From NCBI RefSeq assembly GCF_001424045.1, contig NZ_LMQB01000024.1, forward strand, positions 186,001 through 250,000: a stretch of 64,000 nt of DNA, written 5' to 3'. Below the pieces are notes generated by a model. The model ran no database searches. It saw only the letters and a program-made list of their open reading frames with translations, and had not been told where the DNA came from. The translations under genes were made by a program, and so were the position numbers. Of the stretch, positions 1 to 8,907 are shown in pieces (position 1 is the stretch's first letter; the number at the start of each line of letters is the position of its first letter). The DNA is from Rhizobium sp. Leaf371 (GTDB taxonomy: Bacteria; Pseudomonadota; Alphaproteobacteria; Rhizobiales; Rhizobiaceae).

Positions 1-135
1 GCGGATCATCCGAAGGCCGAGGCGCTGAGACCGCTGATCGACCTCTGGCAGGCTTTCCATGACGGCACCGACATTCCCGACATCGCAAGCCTTCCCGGTC
101 CGGATCTTTCCGACCGGGACACGAAGGCGGGCTGA
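1..135 (+). CDS. C-terminal end of an unidentified protein (partial)
   Basis: An open frame enters from the left edge and stops at the TGA at 133-135. Only the last 44 residues are visible (rich in Asp and Pro, ending DTKAG), too few to recognise a family. The stop overlaps the ATG of the downstream epimerase gene (135-137) by one base, so the two genes are probably cotranscribed and translationally coupled. The function is unknown; it may act on the same substrate as the epimerase, which is only an inference from the coupling. Confidence 0.6.
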   Translation, partial: ADHPKAEALRPLIDLWQAFHDGTDIPDIASLPGPDLSDRDTKAG

Positions 136-1070
136 TGCGGGTGCTGGTCTCGGGCGCGAGCGGGATCGTCGGCCGCTTCGTGGTGGAGCATTTGTTGGCC
201 CACGGCCATGAGGTGGTGGCGGGCGTCCGGGCCGTGACAAGCGCCCCGCCCGTCTTACAGACCTCATTCTCGCGACAGGTCAAGACCGTTCCGCTGTCGC
301 TCGACCCCGCGGCGGCGGCGCCGGATTTCGGCGGGATCGACGCCTTCGTCCACGCCGCGTTCCAGCATGTGCCCGGAAGATATCGCGGCGGAGAGGGCGA
401 CGACCCCGAGGGTTTCCGGCGTGCCAATCTCGAGGGCTCGCTGGCTCTGTTTGCGGCCGCGCGCAAAGCGGGCGTGCGGCGCTGCGTCTTCCTGTCAAGC
501 CGCGCCGTCTATGGCCGCCCGCCGGACGGCAAGCTGCTGACGGAGGAGAGGGAGCCGGCGCCCGAAAGCCTCTACGGCCTCGTCAAGTGGGAGACGGAGC
601 AGGCACTGGCCGCCATGGACGGGGAGGATTTCGTCACGACAAGCGTCCGCGCCACGGGCGTCTACGGCCTGTTGCCCGGCCTGCCACACAAATGGGAAAC
701 TCTCGCGCGCGACTATCTCTCCGGCCGGCCGATCGCGGATCGCGTGGGGACCGAAATTCATGGCGACGACCTCGCCGCCGCCATCCTGCTGCTGCTGACC
801 GCCGACGCCTCCCTCGTCGCAGGCCGCTCGTTCAACGCCTCGGACCTGCTGACGAGCCACCATGAGATCCTTTCGGAACTCCAGCAGGCGACGACCTGCA
901 TCCACCCGCTGCCCGACCCGGCCGACCTCTCCGGCTTCGCCCGGATGGACACGATGCGACTGCGATCTCTCGGCTGGACCCCCGGCGGCACGAAGCGCCT
1001 GCGCGCCGACATCGCATCGCTTGCCGATCGCCTCGCCAGCGGAGATGCACTCTCACAAACTGCTAACTGA
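135..1070 (+). CDS. NAD(P)-dependent epimerase/dehydratase (extended SDR)
   Basis: A 311-residue cytoplasmic protein with an N-terminal Rossmann fold: the dinucleotide motif GASGIVGR is at residues 7-14. An SDR catalytic site is visible as Ser-Ser near 121-122 and Y147-x3-K151 (YGLVK). Length and layout match the extended short-chain dehydrogenase family, which oxidises, epimerises or dehydrates nucleotide sugars and similar substrates using bound NAD(P). The substrate cannot be told from sequence. Its ATG overlaps the stop of the preceding partial gene, so it is the second or later gene of an operon; no terminator is seen before the convergent gene at 1096. Confidence 0.85.
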   Translation: MRVLVSGASGIVGRFVVEHLLAHGHEVVAGVRAVTSAPPVLQTSFSRQVKTVPLSLDPAAAAPDFGGIDAFVHAAFQHVPGRYRGGEGDDPEGFRRANLEGSLALFAAARKAGVRRCVFLSSRAVYGRPPDGKLLTEEREPAPESLYGLVKWETEQALAAMDGEDFVTTSVRATGVYGLLPGLPHKWETLARDYLSGRPIADRVGTEIHGDDLAAAILLLLTADASLVAGRSFNASDLLTSHHEILSELQQATTCIHPLPDPADLSGFARMDTMRLRSLGWTPGGTKRLRADIASLADRLASGDALSQTAN

Positions 1071-1095
1071 CGACCGACGACTCACAACTTGCCGC

Positions 1096-1410
1096 TCACG
1101 TCTCAAGCTTTTCCTTCTGCTTCTCCACCCAATCCCGTCCCGCGTCGCCGCCCCAGAGCAGCCAGGCGATGTAGCCGGCGGACGGATTGTCGTCGTCGCC
1201 GAAATTCTTGGCGCGCTTGTCGACCTTGTGGCGGGAAAAGTAGCTCGACATGCGCTTGATCGTGTCGGGCGAAAGATGGGTGCGGTTCTTGAGGTCGCGG
1301 GCGCGGGCGACGCCGATCTGCGTGCCGCCGCGCTTGAATTTTTCGCGCAGCGTCAGGCCCTTCTCGGCTTGCCTGGCGACGGCGACCGGCGGAACATGAT
1401 CGCCGGCCAT
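1096..1410 (-). CDS. Conserved small protein of unknown function
   Basis: A 104-residue basic protein. It has a conserved-looking core that includes RGGTQIGVARARDL, LSPDTIKRM and a C-terminal PSAGYIAWLLWGGDAGRDW segment. I associate this kind of sequence with small rhizobial and phage-linked hypothetical proteins but cannot assign a Pfam family. No signal peptide or membrane helix is seen. The ATG at 1408-1410 overlaps the stop of the upstream TUDOR-like gene (ATGA), which fixes the start and indicates a two-gene operon. Upstream in-frame extensions through the TUDOR-like gene exist but are shadows. Confidence 0.6.
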   Translation of the reverse strand: MAGDHVPPVAVARQAEKGLTLREKFKRGGTQIGVARARDLKNRTHLSPDTIKRMSSYFSRHKVDKRAKNFGDDDNPSAGYIAWLLWGGDAGRDWVEKQKEKLET

Positions 1411-1625
1411 CAGTGCGCACTCAGTTCCGAATGGCTCTTGAGCACATGCGCGCCATCCTCCTGGCTGATGAGATAGGCCGGTTCGTCGGTCGAGGCCTTG
1501 CGCTTGATCTTGTGGCCCTTGATCGTGCGTTCGACATCCTCGGTGAAGCTCTCGTCCACCTTGCCTTCTGCCGTGCCCTGCCCCCATTTCCAGGAAACGG
1601 TGGTGCCCTTCGTAAATTTCTTCAT
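1410..1625 (-). CDS. DUF2945 / hypervirulence-associated TUDOR-domain protein
   Basis: A 71-residue protein that resembles the DUF2945 family (hypervirulence-associated TUDOR domain): an early WKWGQGTAEGKV strand pair, a KRKAS turn, then PAYLISQEDGAHVLKSHSEL. These proteins are small beta-barrels of uncertain function. The ATG is at 1623-1625 with an AGGAGCGA-like ribosome site just upstream, and the stop overlaps the next gene's ATG. It is probably cytoplasmic and cotranscribed with the gene at 1096-1410. Family recall is good; a role is not inferred. Confidence 0.7.
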   Translation of the reverse strand: MKKFTKGTTVSWKWGQGTAEGKVDESFTEDVERTIKGHKIKRKASTDEPAYLISQEDGAHVLKSHSELSAH

Positions 1626-1690
1626 CGCTCGCTCCTCTGACGCGACGGTCGGTCGCTTGGACGAAATGCGCGCGCGGGAAACCGGTTCCG

Positions 1691-2200
1691 TCAGTCGCGG
1701 TCGAGATTGCCATCGTGCCAGACGACGTGCCGGCTGGTCTCGGGCAGCGCCTCGATCTCCTCGGCGATGAAATAGGGCGGGATGTCGAGCGCGCGGAGCG
1801 CGGCGACGGTGGCGGGCACCCATTTGAATTCGAGATCGTTCTTGCCGTCGCGGTTGCGATGCACGATCTCGCTCGCGTGGAAGGGAAAGACCGGCGGCAC
1901 CGTCATCAGATAGTAAAAGCCGATCTCGTGATAGTCGCGCGCCTCGTAGCGGAAGAAGTTCTCGACCGTCCACAAAAGCCGCCCCACCGCGACATCGACG
2001 CCCAGTTCCTCCTGCATCTCGCGCCGCAGCGTCGCCTCGGAGGTCTCGCCGATTTCGGCGCGACCGCCCGGAAAGGTCCAGAACGTCTCGTGCACAGCCC
2101 GATGGACGAGCACGTGCCCGTCGCGAAAGCCGAGCCCGGCGATGCGGAAATTGAACCGTCTGTCGCCGGCATCGAGCCGGACCATCTTGCGCTTCACCAT
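1691..2200 (-). CDS. Nudix hydrolase
   Basis: A 169-residue protein carrying a complete Nudix box, G-x5-E-x7-R-E-x2-E-E-x-G, around residues 45-67 (GGRAEIGETSEATLRREMQE and following). Nudix enzymes hydrolyse nucleoside diphosphate derivatives using Mg2+ bound by the REXXEE glutamates. The C-terminal half (residues 80-160) has the hydrophobic strands of the fold and no second domain, so the substrate cannot be read. The ATG at 2198-2200 overlaps the stop of the metallophosphoesterase gene, so it is the distal gene of a ruvB-phosphoesterase-nudix transcript. Confidence 0.9.
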   Translation of the reverse strand: MVKRKMVRLDAGDRRFNFRIAGLGFRDGHVLVHRAVHETFWTFPGGRAEIGETSEATLRREMQEELGVDVAVGRLLWTVENFFRYEARDYHEIGFYYLMTVPPVFPFHASEIVHRNRDGKNDLEFKWVPATVAALRALDIPPYFIAEEIEALPETSRHVVWHDGNLDRD

Positions 2201-3066
2201 CAGCCGAGCTCCACGACGGTTATTTCCGGCGGCGAACCGAGCCGGACGGGAATGGCGGATGTTCCAAGCCCGCCGGACACGACGAGATGGCGCCCCTCTT
2301 CCACGATGTGGCCATAGACATAGCGGCTGCCGAAACGGGAGGGAACGAAGGGGGAATAGCCGAACAGGCGGATCTGTCCGCCATGGGTGTGGCCCGACAG
2401 GGTGACCGCGACGCGCGCGGGAACGGTCGGGAAGACGTCGGGTTCATGCGCCATGAGGATGACCGGCGCCTCGTCCGTGACGCGCGCCAGCGTTCCCGCG
2501 AGATCGTCGAGGCCCCGCGCCGGCAGCAACTGATCCGCCAGGCCGGCCAGCCAGAAGGCATGGCCATCCTTTTCGAGACGCACGGCCCGGTTTTCGTAGA
2601 GCGGCACGCCGAGACGATCGAGAACGTCCTTGACGACGCCGGGACGGCCGGTCTGCATGGCCCGGCGATCGTCCAGCCAATCGTGATTGCCCAGAATGGC
2701 GTGAACGCCGAGCGGCGCCTGCAAGGGCCGCAACGCCTCGCCCCAGGCCTCGGGCGGCACCAGCGACCCCAATTCCATGCCGGAGAGAAAGTCTCCGAGA
2801 AGCAGGATCATGTCACCGCCGATCCCGTTTGCCTGATGGGCGATCTCGGCGACGCGCGACGCCGGCATATAGGGATCGCAGGCGTGGATGTCGCTGATCA
2901 GCACGAGCCGCAGCCGCAACCCCTCGGGCCAGCCGGGCGGCACGATCCTATGGCTGACGACGCGCGGCCGGCCGCGCGGCTCGATGCCGATGCCATAGGC
3001 GACCGTGGACAGGACCGCAACAACGAACCCGCCGAAGGTCTTGATGAACCCGCGCCGGGACAGCAC
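2200..3066 (-). CDS. Calcineurin-like metallophosphoesterase with Tat-type signal
   Basis: A 288-residue protein that starts at GTG (3064-3066), chosen because AGGAGG lies about eight bases upstream inside the end of ruvB. Residues 3-9 (SRRGFIK) match the twin-arginine motif and are followed by a hydrophobic stretch, so export by Tat is likely. The metal sites of the phosphoesterase fold are all present in order: DIHAC, GDFLS, GNHDW, the AHEPD region and GHTHGG. This layout matches the YkuE-like membrane or periplasmic phosphoesterase group. Substrate unknown. It follows ruvB directly with no gap. Confidence 0.87.
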   Translation of the reverse strand: MLSRRGFIKTFGGFVVAVLSTVAYGIGIEPRGRPRVVSHRIVPPGWPEGLRLRLVLISDIHACDPYMPASRVAEIAHQANGIGGDMILLLGDFLSGMELGSLVPPEAWGEALRPLQAPLGVHAILGNHDWLDDRRAMQTGRPGVVKDVLDRLGVPLYENRAVRLEKDGHAFWLAGLADQLLPARGLDDLAGTLARVTDEAPVILMAHEPDVFPTVPARVAVTLSGHTHGGQIRLFGYSPFVPSRFGSRYVYGHIVEEGRHLVVSGGLGTSAIPVRLGSPPEITVVELG

Positions 3067-4107
3067 TCACTCGTCCTCCTGGAACAGGCGGAATTGCGAC
3101 GCCTCGAGATCCTTGGGCGGCACGAGGCCGAGATGCTTCCAGGCATTGACCGTGAGAACGCGGCCGCGCGGCGTGCGCTGGATGAAGCCCTGCTGGATCA
3201 TATAGGGCTCGATGATATCCTCGATCGCATCGCGCGGCTCCGACAGGCCCGCCGCGATCGTCTCGATACCGACGGGACCGCCGCCGAAATTGAGCGCGAT
3301 CATGCTGAGGTACCGCTTGTCGAGCTGGTCGAGGCCCATATTGTCCACGAGCAGCCGCGTCAGGGCCTCGTCGGCGATCTGCCGCGTCACGGCCTCGGCC
3401 CGGGCGACCTGCGCGAAATCCCGCACCCGGCGCAAGAGCCGGCCGGCGATGCGCGGCGTTCCCCGCGCCCGCCGGGCGATTTCGCGCGCACCCTCGTCGG
3501 TGATGGCCAGTCCCATCAGCCGCGCGCCGCGCCGCACGATCAGCTCCAGTTCCTCGACGGTGTAGAAGCTGAGCCGCACGGGAATGCCGAACCGGTCGCG
3601 CAGCGGCGTGGTGAGCAGCCCGAGCCGCGTGGTGGCGGCGACCAGCGTGAATTTCGACAGGTCGATCTTGACCGATCGCGCGGCCGGGCCTTCGCCGATG
3701 ATGAGATCGAGCTGGAAATCCTCCATGGCGGGATAAAGGATTTCCTCGACCGCCGGATTGAGGCGGTGGATTTCATCGATGAAGAGCACGTCGCGCTCTT
3801 CGAGATTGGTCAAGAGCGCCGCGAGATCGCCGGCCTTGGCGATGACGGGGCCCGAGGTCGAGCGGAAATTGACGCCGAGTTCCTTCGCCATGATCTGCGC
3901 GAGCGTCGTCTTGCCGAGACCGGGCGGGCCGACGAACAGCACATGATCCAGCGCCTCGCCGCGGTGCTTGGCCGCCTCGATGAAGACCTTCAGATTGGCC
4001 CGCGCCTCCGCCTGGCCGGTAAACTCGTCCAGCGACTGCGGCCGAAGCGCGGTATCGAGATCCTCGCCGCGTTTTTCGGGAGCGATCAGGCGGTCGTCGT
4101 CTATCAT
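3067..4107 (-). CDS. ruvB: Holliday junction branch migration helicase RuvB
   Basis: A 346-residue AAA+ motor of the RuvABC resolvasome, which drives branch migration of Holliday junctions. Walker A is GPPGLGKT at residues 60-67, Walker B/DEXH is IDEIHRL, and the arginine finger region is RDRFGIP; the C-terminal winged helix ends with [12 protein letters not shown]. Length is normal. Its ATG (4105-4107) overlaps the stop of the PIN-domain toxin gene, so its translation is coupled to the toxin instead of directly to ruvA as in most relatives. The metallophosphoesterase gene follows immediately. Confidence 0.97.
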   Translation of the reverse strand: MIDDDRLIAPEKRGEDLDTALRPQSLDEFTGQAEARANLKVFIEAAKHRGEALDHVLFVGPPGLGKTTLAQIMAKELGVNFRSTSGPVIAKAGDLAALLTNLEERDVLFIDEIHRLNPAVEEILYPAMEDFQLDLIIGEGPAARSVKIDLSKFTLVAATTRLGLLTTPLRDRFGIPVRLSFYTVEELELIVRRGARLMGLAITDEGAREIARRARGTPRIAGRLLRRVRDFAQVARAEAVTRQIADEALTRLLVDNMGLDQLDKRYLSMIALNFGGGPVGIETIAAGLSEPRDAIEDIIEPYMIQQGFIQRTPRGRVLTVNAWKHLGLVPPKDLEASQFRLFQEDE

Positions 4108-4505
4108 GCGAGGAGTTCCATTCCGGGGATGAGGCTGGCAGCCGTCCGGTCAAAGGTCACGGTCTTCTCACATCCAGCTTCGCGACACTTGAGAGCAATG
4201 AGGACATCGGCAAAATCCGACTTTCCACGCATCAGTTTCAAGGCGAACACGACGAGATCATGGGACTCGACAGACAAACCGCGCACGCGAAGCAGCTTGC
4301 CGATGGCCTCGGCAACGTCTGCCCGGGAATATCCGTAGCGTGAGCGGAGCGCCCAGTCCAATTCGATCAGCGTAATGAGGGTGAGATGGCCGACGAAGGT
4401 ATCGCCCATCTGCTCGCTGAACCGAAGAGCAAGGCGACGCTGTTCGGCGTCGTCATTGACGATCAGGCGCAAAATGACGTTCGTGTCGATACCGCATCGC
4501 CTCAT
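4104..4505 (-). CDS. PIN-domain toxin (VapC-like ribonuclease)
   Basis: A 133-residue PIN-domain protein. The first acidic residue is in [10 protein letters not shown] (residues 5-14), a central ELDWALR helix carries the conserved Glu, and the distal acidic pair is in SDFADVLIA and TFDRTA. VapC-type toxins are Mg2+-dependent endoribonucleases that often cut tRNA or rRNA. Its ATG overlaps the stop of the AbrB-type gene upstream, and its own stop overlaps the ruvB ATG. The two-gene module sits inside the ruvA-ruvB interval, which is unusual. Activity is inferred from motifs only. Confidence 0.85.
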   Translation of the reverse strand: MRRCGIDTNVILRLIVNDDAEQRRLALRFSEQMGDTFVGHLTLITLIELDWALRSRYGYSRADVAEAIGKLLRVRGLSVESHDLVVFALKLMRGKSDFADVLIALKCREAGCEKTVTFDRTAASLIPGMELLA

Positions 4506-4780
4506 GCGGCATCATCCCTCATGTTCCCAATGCCGGACACATGCTGACCGGCGGCCTCCATAACAGCCTCATCCAGCTCTTGAAGAGACGCTTTGCCAGC
4601 AGGCGGATCACCCAGGAGACCAGCAAGCTCGCGAAAGTCGATATTCTTGGGTGTTATCACGACTTCGTTCCCCAAAACGCTCCATACAAGTTGGTCGCCC
4701 GCTCTGAGACCGAGAGCTTCGCGCGTTTCTTTCGGAATCGTGATCTGGCCTTTTGCCGTCATGGTCAGAATTTTCGTCAT
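4502..4780 (-). CDS. AbrB/MazE-type antitoxin (VapB-like)
   Basis: A 92-residue protein whose N-terminal 50 residues form a SpoVT/AbrB swapped-hairpin DNA-binding domain (TAKGQITIPKETREALGL, then GDQLVW). The C-terminal 40 residues are the likely toxin-binding tail. It probably neutralises the downstream PIN toxin and represses its own promoter. The ATG at 4778-4780 has a GGAG site about seven bases upstream. The gap of 75 bases to the ruvA stop may hold its promoter; none stands out. Confidence 0.85.
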   Translation of the reverse strand: MTKILTMTAKGQITIPKETREALGLRAGDQLVWSVLGNEVVITPKNIDFRELAGLLGDPPAGKASLQELDEAVMEAAGQHVSGIGNMRDDAA

Positions 4781-4855
4781 AAGATGCTCCTTTCCGACAA
4801 AATAGCATTTGTCAGACCAACCGGAAACAGGAGGAATTTGGCCAAGAGTGGACGA

Positions 4856-5473
4856 CTACTGCGACAACTCCCGCAGCCCGAGCCGGATCAGCTTGGCACT
4901 ATCCGCCCCCTCGCCGCCGTTGCGCAGGGCCGCGGCGATGGCGTTGGCGGCCTGGTCGCGGGAATAGCCGAGATTGGTGAGGGCGGAGACGGCGTCGGCC
5001 ACCGGCGCGGGCACGGCGCCTTCGCCGAGTTCCTGCTTGAAGCCGATGCCGGCCGCGGCCTCGCCGGCAAAAGCCGGCGCCTTGTTCTTCAGCTCGGTGA
5101 CGATGCGCACCGCGACCTTGGGGCCGACGCCCGGGGCGCGCGAGATCGACGTCTTGTCCTGAAGCGCGATGGCATTGGCAAGCTCGCCGGGCGTGAGAAC
5201 CGAGAGAACGGCAAGCGCCACCTTGGCGCCGACGCCCTGCACACTCTGCAGCAGCCGGAACCATTCGCGCTCCAGCGCGGAAAGAAAGCCGAACAGGCGC
5301 AGCTGGTCTTCCCGGACATAGGTCTCGATGAACAGCACAGCCGCCTCGCCGGCCGAGCCGAGCTTGCCGAGCGTGCGCGCCGAGCAATAGGCGACATAGC
5401 CGACGCCGTGGACGTCGATCACCACATGGTCGTCGCCGATCTCGTCGATCGTGCCCTTCAACTTGCCAATCAT
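4856..5473 (-). CDS. ruvA: Holliday junction DNA-binding protein RuvA
   Basis: A 205-residue RuvA. The N-terminal OB fold starts [17 protein letters not shown]. The central helix-hairpin-helix pair contains [16 protein letters not shown] and [13 protein letters not shown], and the C-terminal domain III binds RuvB. RuvA tetramers hold the junction open and load RuvB rings. Here it is followed by a toxin-antitoxin pair before ruvB. It lies 59 bases downstream of ruvC and presumably shares the ruvC promoter. Confidence 0.97.
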   Translation of the reverse strand: MIGKLKGTIDEIGDDHVVIDVHGVGYVAYCSARTLGKLGSAGEAAVLFIETYVREDQLRLFGFLSALEREWFRLLQSVQGVGAKVALAVLSVLTPGELANAIALQDKTSISRAPGVGPKVAVRIVTELKNKAPAFAGEAAAGIGFKQELGEGAVPAPVADAVSALTNLGYSRDQAANAIAAALRNGGEGADSAKLIRLGLRELSQ

Positions 5474-5532
5474 CCGCGTCGGTCCCCGAGTGAAAAACGA
5501 TAACTTACAGGCGATCTCTCACGCCGGAACCG

Positions 5533-6057
5533 TTACGCGGTGGCCGCCGCGATGCGATGGGCGAGGCTGCCCGCGAAACTCTGGCGATTGTGCGCGTGGC
5601 AGATGGCAATGGCCAGCGCATCGGCGGCATCGTTGCCCTTGAAGGTCGCCTTCGGCATCAGAACCTTGATCATCATGTGGATCTGCTGTTTTTCGCCATG
5701 GCCGACGCCGATCACGGATTTCTTGACCGCATTGGGCGCATATTCCGCGACCCTCAAACCGGCGCGGGCGGGCACAAGCATGGCAATGCCGCGCGCCTGT
5801 CCGAGCTTCAGCGTCGCCACCGCGTCCTTGTTGACGAAGGTCTGCTCGACGGCCGCTTCGTCCGGCTTGTGGAGATGAAGGACGTCGGCAAGCCCGTCAT
5901 GCAGCTGGCAGAGACGCGAGGCGAGATCCGCATCGCCATCCGACAGGATCGTGCCGGAACCCACGAAGCGCAACGTGTTGCCCAGCGTGTCGATCACGCC
6001 CCACCCCATGCGCCGGAGCCCGGGATCGATACCGATAATGCGAATCGTGGATTGCAT
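5533..6057 (-). CDS. ruvC: Crossover junction endodeoxyribonuclease RuvC
   Basis: A 174-residue resolvase that nicks Holliday junctions symmetrically. Catalytic acids are visible in [12 protein letters not shown] (Asp near residue 10), [12 protein letters not shown] (Glu) and [11 protein letters not shown] (Asp pair). Length is normal for RuvC. It is the first gene of the ruvCAB transcript; the 149-base gap to the divergent oxidoreductase gene contains a LexA-like site at 6102-6116. Confidence 0.97.
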   Translation of the reverse strand: MQSTIRIIGIDPGLRRMGWGVIDTLGNTLRFVGSGTILSDGDADLASRLCQLHDGLADVLHLHKPDEAAVEQTFVNKDAVATLKLGQARGIAMLVPARAGLRVAEYAPNAVKKSVIGVGHGEKQQIHMMIKVLMPKATFKGNDAADALAIAICHAHNRQSFAGSLAHRIAAATA

Positions 6058-6101
6058 GAAATCATCCTAGCCTTTGCACCCGGACGCTGCCAGCAAAATG
6101 T

Positions 6102-6116
6102 GAACAAAACAAAAAC
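6102..6116 (-). promoter_or_regulatory. Candidate LexA (SOS) box upstream of ruvC
   Basis: Read on the minus strand this is GTTT-N7-GTTC, one mismatch from the alphaproteobacterial LexA consensus GTTC-N7-GTTC. It lies 45 bases upstream of the ruvC start, the right place for SOS control, and ruvCAB is commonly a LexA target. The region is A/T rich, so a chance match is possible. Confidence 0.5.
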
Positions 6117-6206
6117 ATCGGCAAGACCCGTCAACGCCCTGCCCTTGGATTTGCCGCTGAGCCCTCTTACATGACAAGGATATTCATCAATTGAAGGCCG
6201 CTCGCC

Positions 6207-7205
6207 ATGGTCCCCTTTTCCATTCTCGACCTGTCGCCCATCACGCAGGGCAGCACCGTTTCGCAGGCGCTCGACAACTCCCGGCGCCTGGCGCAGGAGG
6301 CGGAGCGCGCCGGATACGAACGGTTCTGGCTGGCGGAACATCACGGGATGAGCGGCATTGCCAGTGCGGCGACCGCGCTCGTCATCTCGCATGTGGCGGC
6401 GGGAACGAAGACGATCCGCGTGGGATCGGGCGGCATCATGCTGCCGAACCACGCGCCGCTCGTCATCGCCGAACAGTTCGGCACGCTCGCAGCGCTCTAT
6501 CCCGGCCGGATCGACCTCGGCCTCGGCCGCGCGCCGGGCACGGACATGCGCACGGCGGCGGCACTCAGGCGCCATATGGAAGGCAGCGCCAATTCCTTCC
6601 CGAACGACGTCGTGGAATTGCAGGGGCTGCTCGGCATGCCGCGCGAGGGCGAGGTGATCGCCACGCCCGGTGCCGGCACCAACGTTCCGATCTGGCTGCT
6701 CGGCTCCAGCCATTACAGCGCGCAGCTCGCCGGCATGCTCGGCCTGCCCTTTGCTTTCGCGTCGCATTTCGCGCCGGACATGCTGTTTTCGGCACTGGAG
6801 ATCTATCGCGAGCGTTTCGAGCCTTCCGCCATTCTCGACAAGCCCTATGCCATGGTCGGCATCATGGGCGTGGCGGCGGATACGGACGAAGAGGCGCGCC
6901 GTCTCTTCACCTCGATGCAGCAATCCTTCGTGGCGCTGCGGCGCAACGCGCGGGGCCAGTTCCCGCCGCCGGTCGACAGCATGGACGGCCTCTGGAACGC
7001 ATCGGAAAAAGGCTTCGTCGATCACGCGATGAGCTATGCGATCGTCGGCGGCCCGGAGACGGTGCGCCGCAAGACGCAGGCGTTCCTGGCCGATACGCGC
7101 GCGGACGAGCTGATCATCTCCATGCCCGTCTTCGACATGGATGCCCGTCTGAAATCGGTACGCCGTTTTGCGGAAGCGCGGCAGGAGCTTGCCGCCGCAG
7201 CCTGA
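6207..7205 (+). CDS. LLM-class flavin-dependent oxidoreductase (luciferase-like)
   Basis: A 332-residue TIM-barrel protein of the bacterial luciferase-like family. Features include FWLAEHHGM near residues 38-46, the [15 protein letters not shown] strand, and [12 protein letters not shown], all typical of the MsnO8 or 'alkane monooxygenase-like' branch. Such enzymes use reduced FMN supplied by a partner reductase to oxygenate small organic compounds. No reductase gene is adjacent, so the partner is elsewhere. It is divergent from ruvC and convergent with the diguanylate cyclase gene 7 bases away. Confidence 0.88.
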   Translation: MVPFSILDLSPITQGSTVSQALDNSRRLAQEAERAGYERFWLAEHHGMSGIASAATALVISHVAAGTKTIRVGSGGIMLPNHAPLVIAEQFGTLAALYPGRIDLGLGRAPGTDMRTAAALRRHMEGSANSFPNDVVELQGLLGMPREGEVIATPGAGTNVPIWLLGSSHYSAQLAGMLGLPFAFASHFAPDMLFSALEIYRERFEPSAILDKPYAMVGIMGVAADTDEEARRLFTSMQQSFVALRRNARGQFPPPVDSMDGLWNASEKGFVDHAMSYAIVGGPETVRRKTQAFLADTRADELIISMPVFDMDARLKSVRRFAEARQELAAAA

Positions 7206-7212
7206 TGCCGGC

Positions 7213-8757
7213 TCAGCCGCGCAGGCTGGCGGCCATGCGGCGCAGATCGCCCGTGGCCGCGCCCGGCGTTTCCCGGTCGGGGCTTTGCCCGATGACGACC
7301 CGGCCGCGCCCGAGCGATTTCGCCGTGTAGAGCGCATCGTCCGCCGCGCGGAACGCGGCATCGCACGTGGTCGATCCATCCATGACCTGGCAGAGCCCGA
7401 ACGAGGCGGCGATTTCGATCCGGTGTCCCGGCGGATAGGCGCCCGGCAGATACATCGGTGCCGACAGCGCCTCTCCCAGACGCAGACACGCGGCCTCAGC
7501 CTCGGTCAGGGTGATGGACGGCATGAGGATTGCGAACTCGTCGCCGCCGAGACGGAAAAGCCTGTCCTCCTTTCGCGCCGTGGCACGAAGCCGCGATGCG
7601 ACCGCGCGCAGCAGATCGTCGCCGATCGCATGACCATAGGTGTCGTTGACGCCCTTGAACCCGTCGAGATCGAGGCAGGCGACGACGAGCGTGCCTCTGT
7701 CCACCTCCGTGTCATAGGTTCTGTCGAGCAGCGCCCGGTTGGCAAGGCCCGTGAGCACGTCATGCGTGGCGGCATGCGCCATCTGGCGCTCGCGCGTGAC
7801 CAGCATCTGGGCGGTCGTCTGCGAGATGCGCAGGAGAAGGATGCCGCCGGCCATCAGCACGAAGAAGATCGTCAGGATCAGCGGCATCGCCTGGTAGAGC
7901 ATGTCGCGGGCCGGCGTCGGCGGCCGCCAGGAGAGGACCTGCACCTCGCCATCCGGACCGACGGCGATTTCGGTGCGGGCCCGCTCGGGCGCGACCTCGG
8001 TCAAACGGCTAACGCGGGCGTCGTCGAGCAGGAACCGCGTTCCGAAGAAATCCTGAAGGCTGCTGCCGATCGGCATGGCGGTGATGAGCACAGGCGCCCG
8101 ATCGCCTTTCAGCCGCGTCGTGCCGAAATCCGGCTGGAACAGGCTGGCTGACAAAAGCACGGCATCCTGCCCGATAACCTCGATCCGGCTCGTTGAAATG
8201 GGCTGGGGAATGCCCGGCGCCTTCGGCGCCGTCTCGCGCCTGCGCACCTCGGCGACCAGCGACCCGGTATCCGCAACGATTCGCGCGGCGCCCCTCGAAA
8301 AGAATGGCCGCAACGCGACCGTTTCGTCGGTCCGAGTGTAGAGAATGCTGTCGTCGGGCTTGAGGACCGCGGTAAAGCGCGTCCGCGAAGTGCCGGTGAG
8401 GGACGCGCCGATATTGCGATCCGTCCATTCGAAGTCGAACTGCGTGTCGAGCTTGGCGATCGCCTCGTCCCAGATGGTCCAGGAGGTCAGCGCGAACTCG
8501 ATATCGGCGATCCAGAGCGCGAGATTGCGCTTGACCAGCGTCTCCTGCTGAACCCGTGCCTCGCCATCGATCCGGGCTGCACCATAATAGGGCACCGTCG
8601 CCATGGCGGCGATGAAAAGGGCGATGCCGCCAATGGCCGGCCCGACGAGTTTGAGGTGAACGAAGCGCAATCCCGGCCCGCTTTCCAATCCAGCTTTCAG
8701 GTGGGACCCGCACGAACGCCGTGCGCCGGACGCACGACTGCGCTTCCGCCGATCCAT
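7213..8757 (-). CDS. Membrane diguanylate cyclase with CHASE4 sensor domain
   Basis: A 514-residue protein. The ATG at 8755-8757 is preferred over the adjacent TTG. A first membrane helix (about residues 36-56) and a second near 290-312 bracket a ~230-residue periplasmic region that contains the LTSWTIWDEAI segment typical of CHASE4. The cytoplasmic end is a GGDEF domain with an intact active site (RLGGDEFAIL) and an RKED inhibitory I-site five residues before it. The protein should make c-di-GMP with product feedback in response to an unknown extracytoplasmic signal. It stands alone in the minus orientation with no phosphodiesterase beside it. Confidence 0.9.
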   Translation of the reverse strand: MDRRKRSRASGARRSCGSHLKAGLESGPGLRFVHLKLVGPAIGGIALFIAAMATVPYYGAARIDGEARVQQETLVKRNLALWIADIEFALTSWTIWDEAIAKLDTQFDFEWTDRNIGASLTGTSRTRFTAVLKPDDSILYTRTDETVALRPFFSRGAARIVADTGSLVAEVRRRETAPKAPGIPQPISTSRIEVIGQDAVLLSASLFQPDFGTTRLKGDRAPVLITAMPIGSSLQDFFGTRFLLDDARVSRLTEVAPERARTEIAVGPDGEVQVLSWRPPTPARDMLYQAMPLILTIFFVLMAGGILLLRISQTTAQMLVTRERQMAHAATHDVLTGLANRALLDRTYDTEVDRGTLVVACLDLDGFKGVNDTYGHAIGDDLLRAVASRLRATARKEDRLFRLGGDEFAILMPSITLTEAEAACLRLGEALSAPMYLPGAYPPGHRIEIAASFGLCQVMDGSTTCDAAFRAADDALYTAKSLGRGRVVIGQSPDRETPGAATGDLRRMAASLRG

Positions 8758-8907
8758 CAACCGATGCGAGAGAGGCCTCGATCATAACGAGGCGCCGGCA
8801 GCAGCGGACAGGCCGCATGCTGACGGACAGGTCTTACGATAAAGTTAGCACAGACGCAGGCATACACCAAAAACAATCGGCGAAACCCGCAATGTGCAAC
8901 CTGCGGA

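Noticed and set aside
2287-4338. A 683-codon open frame on the plus strand opposite ruvB and the metallophosphoesterase
   Set aside because: It is the antisense shadow of GC-rich coding DNA: repetitive Arg/Asp/Gly composition, no family features, and genuine genes on the other strand.
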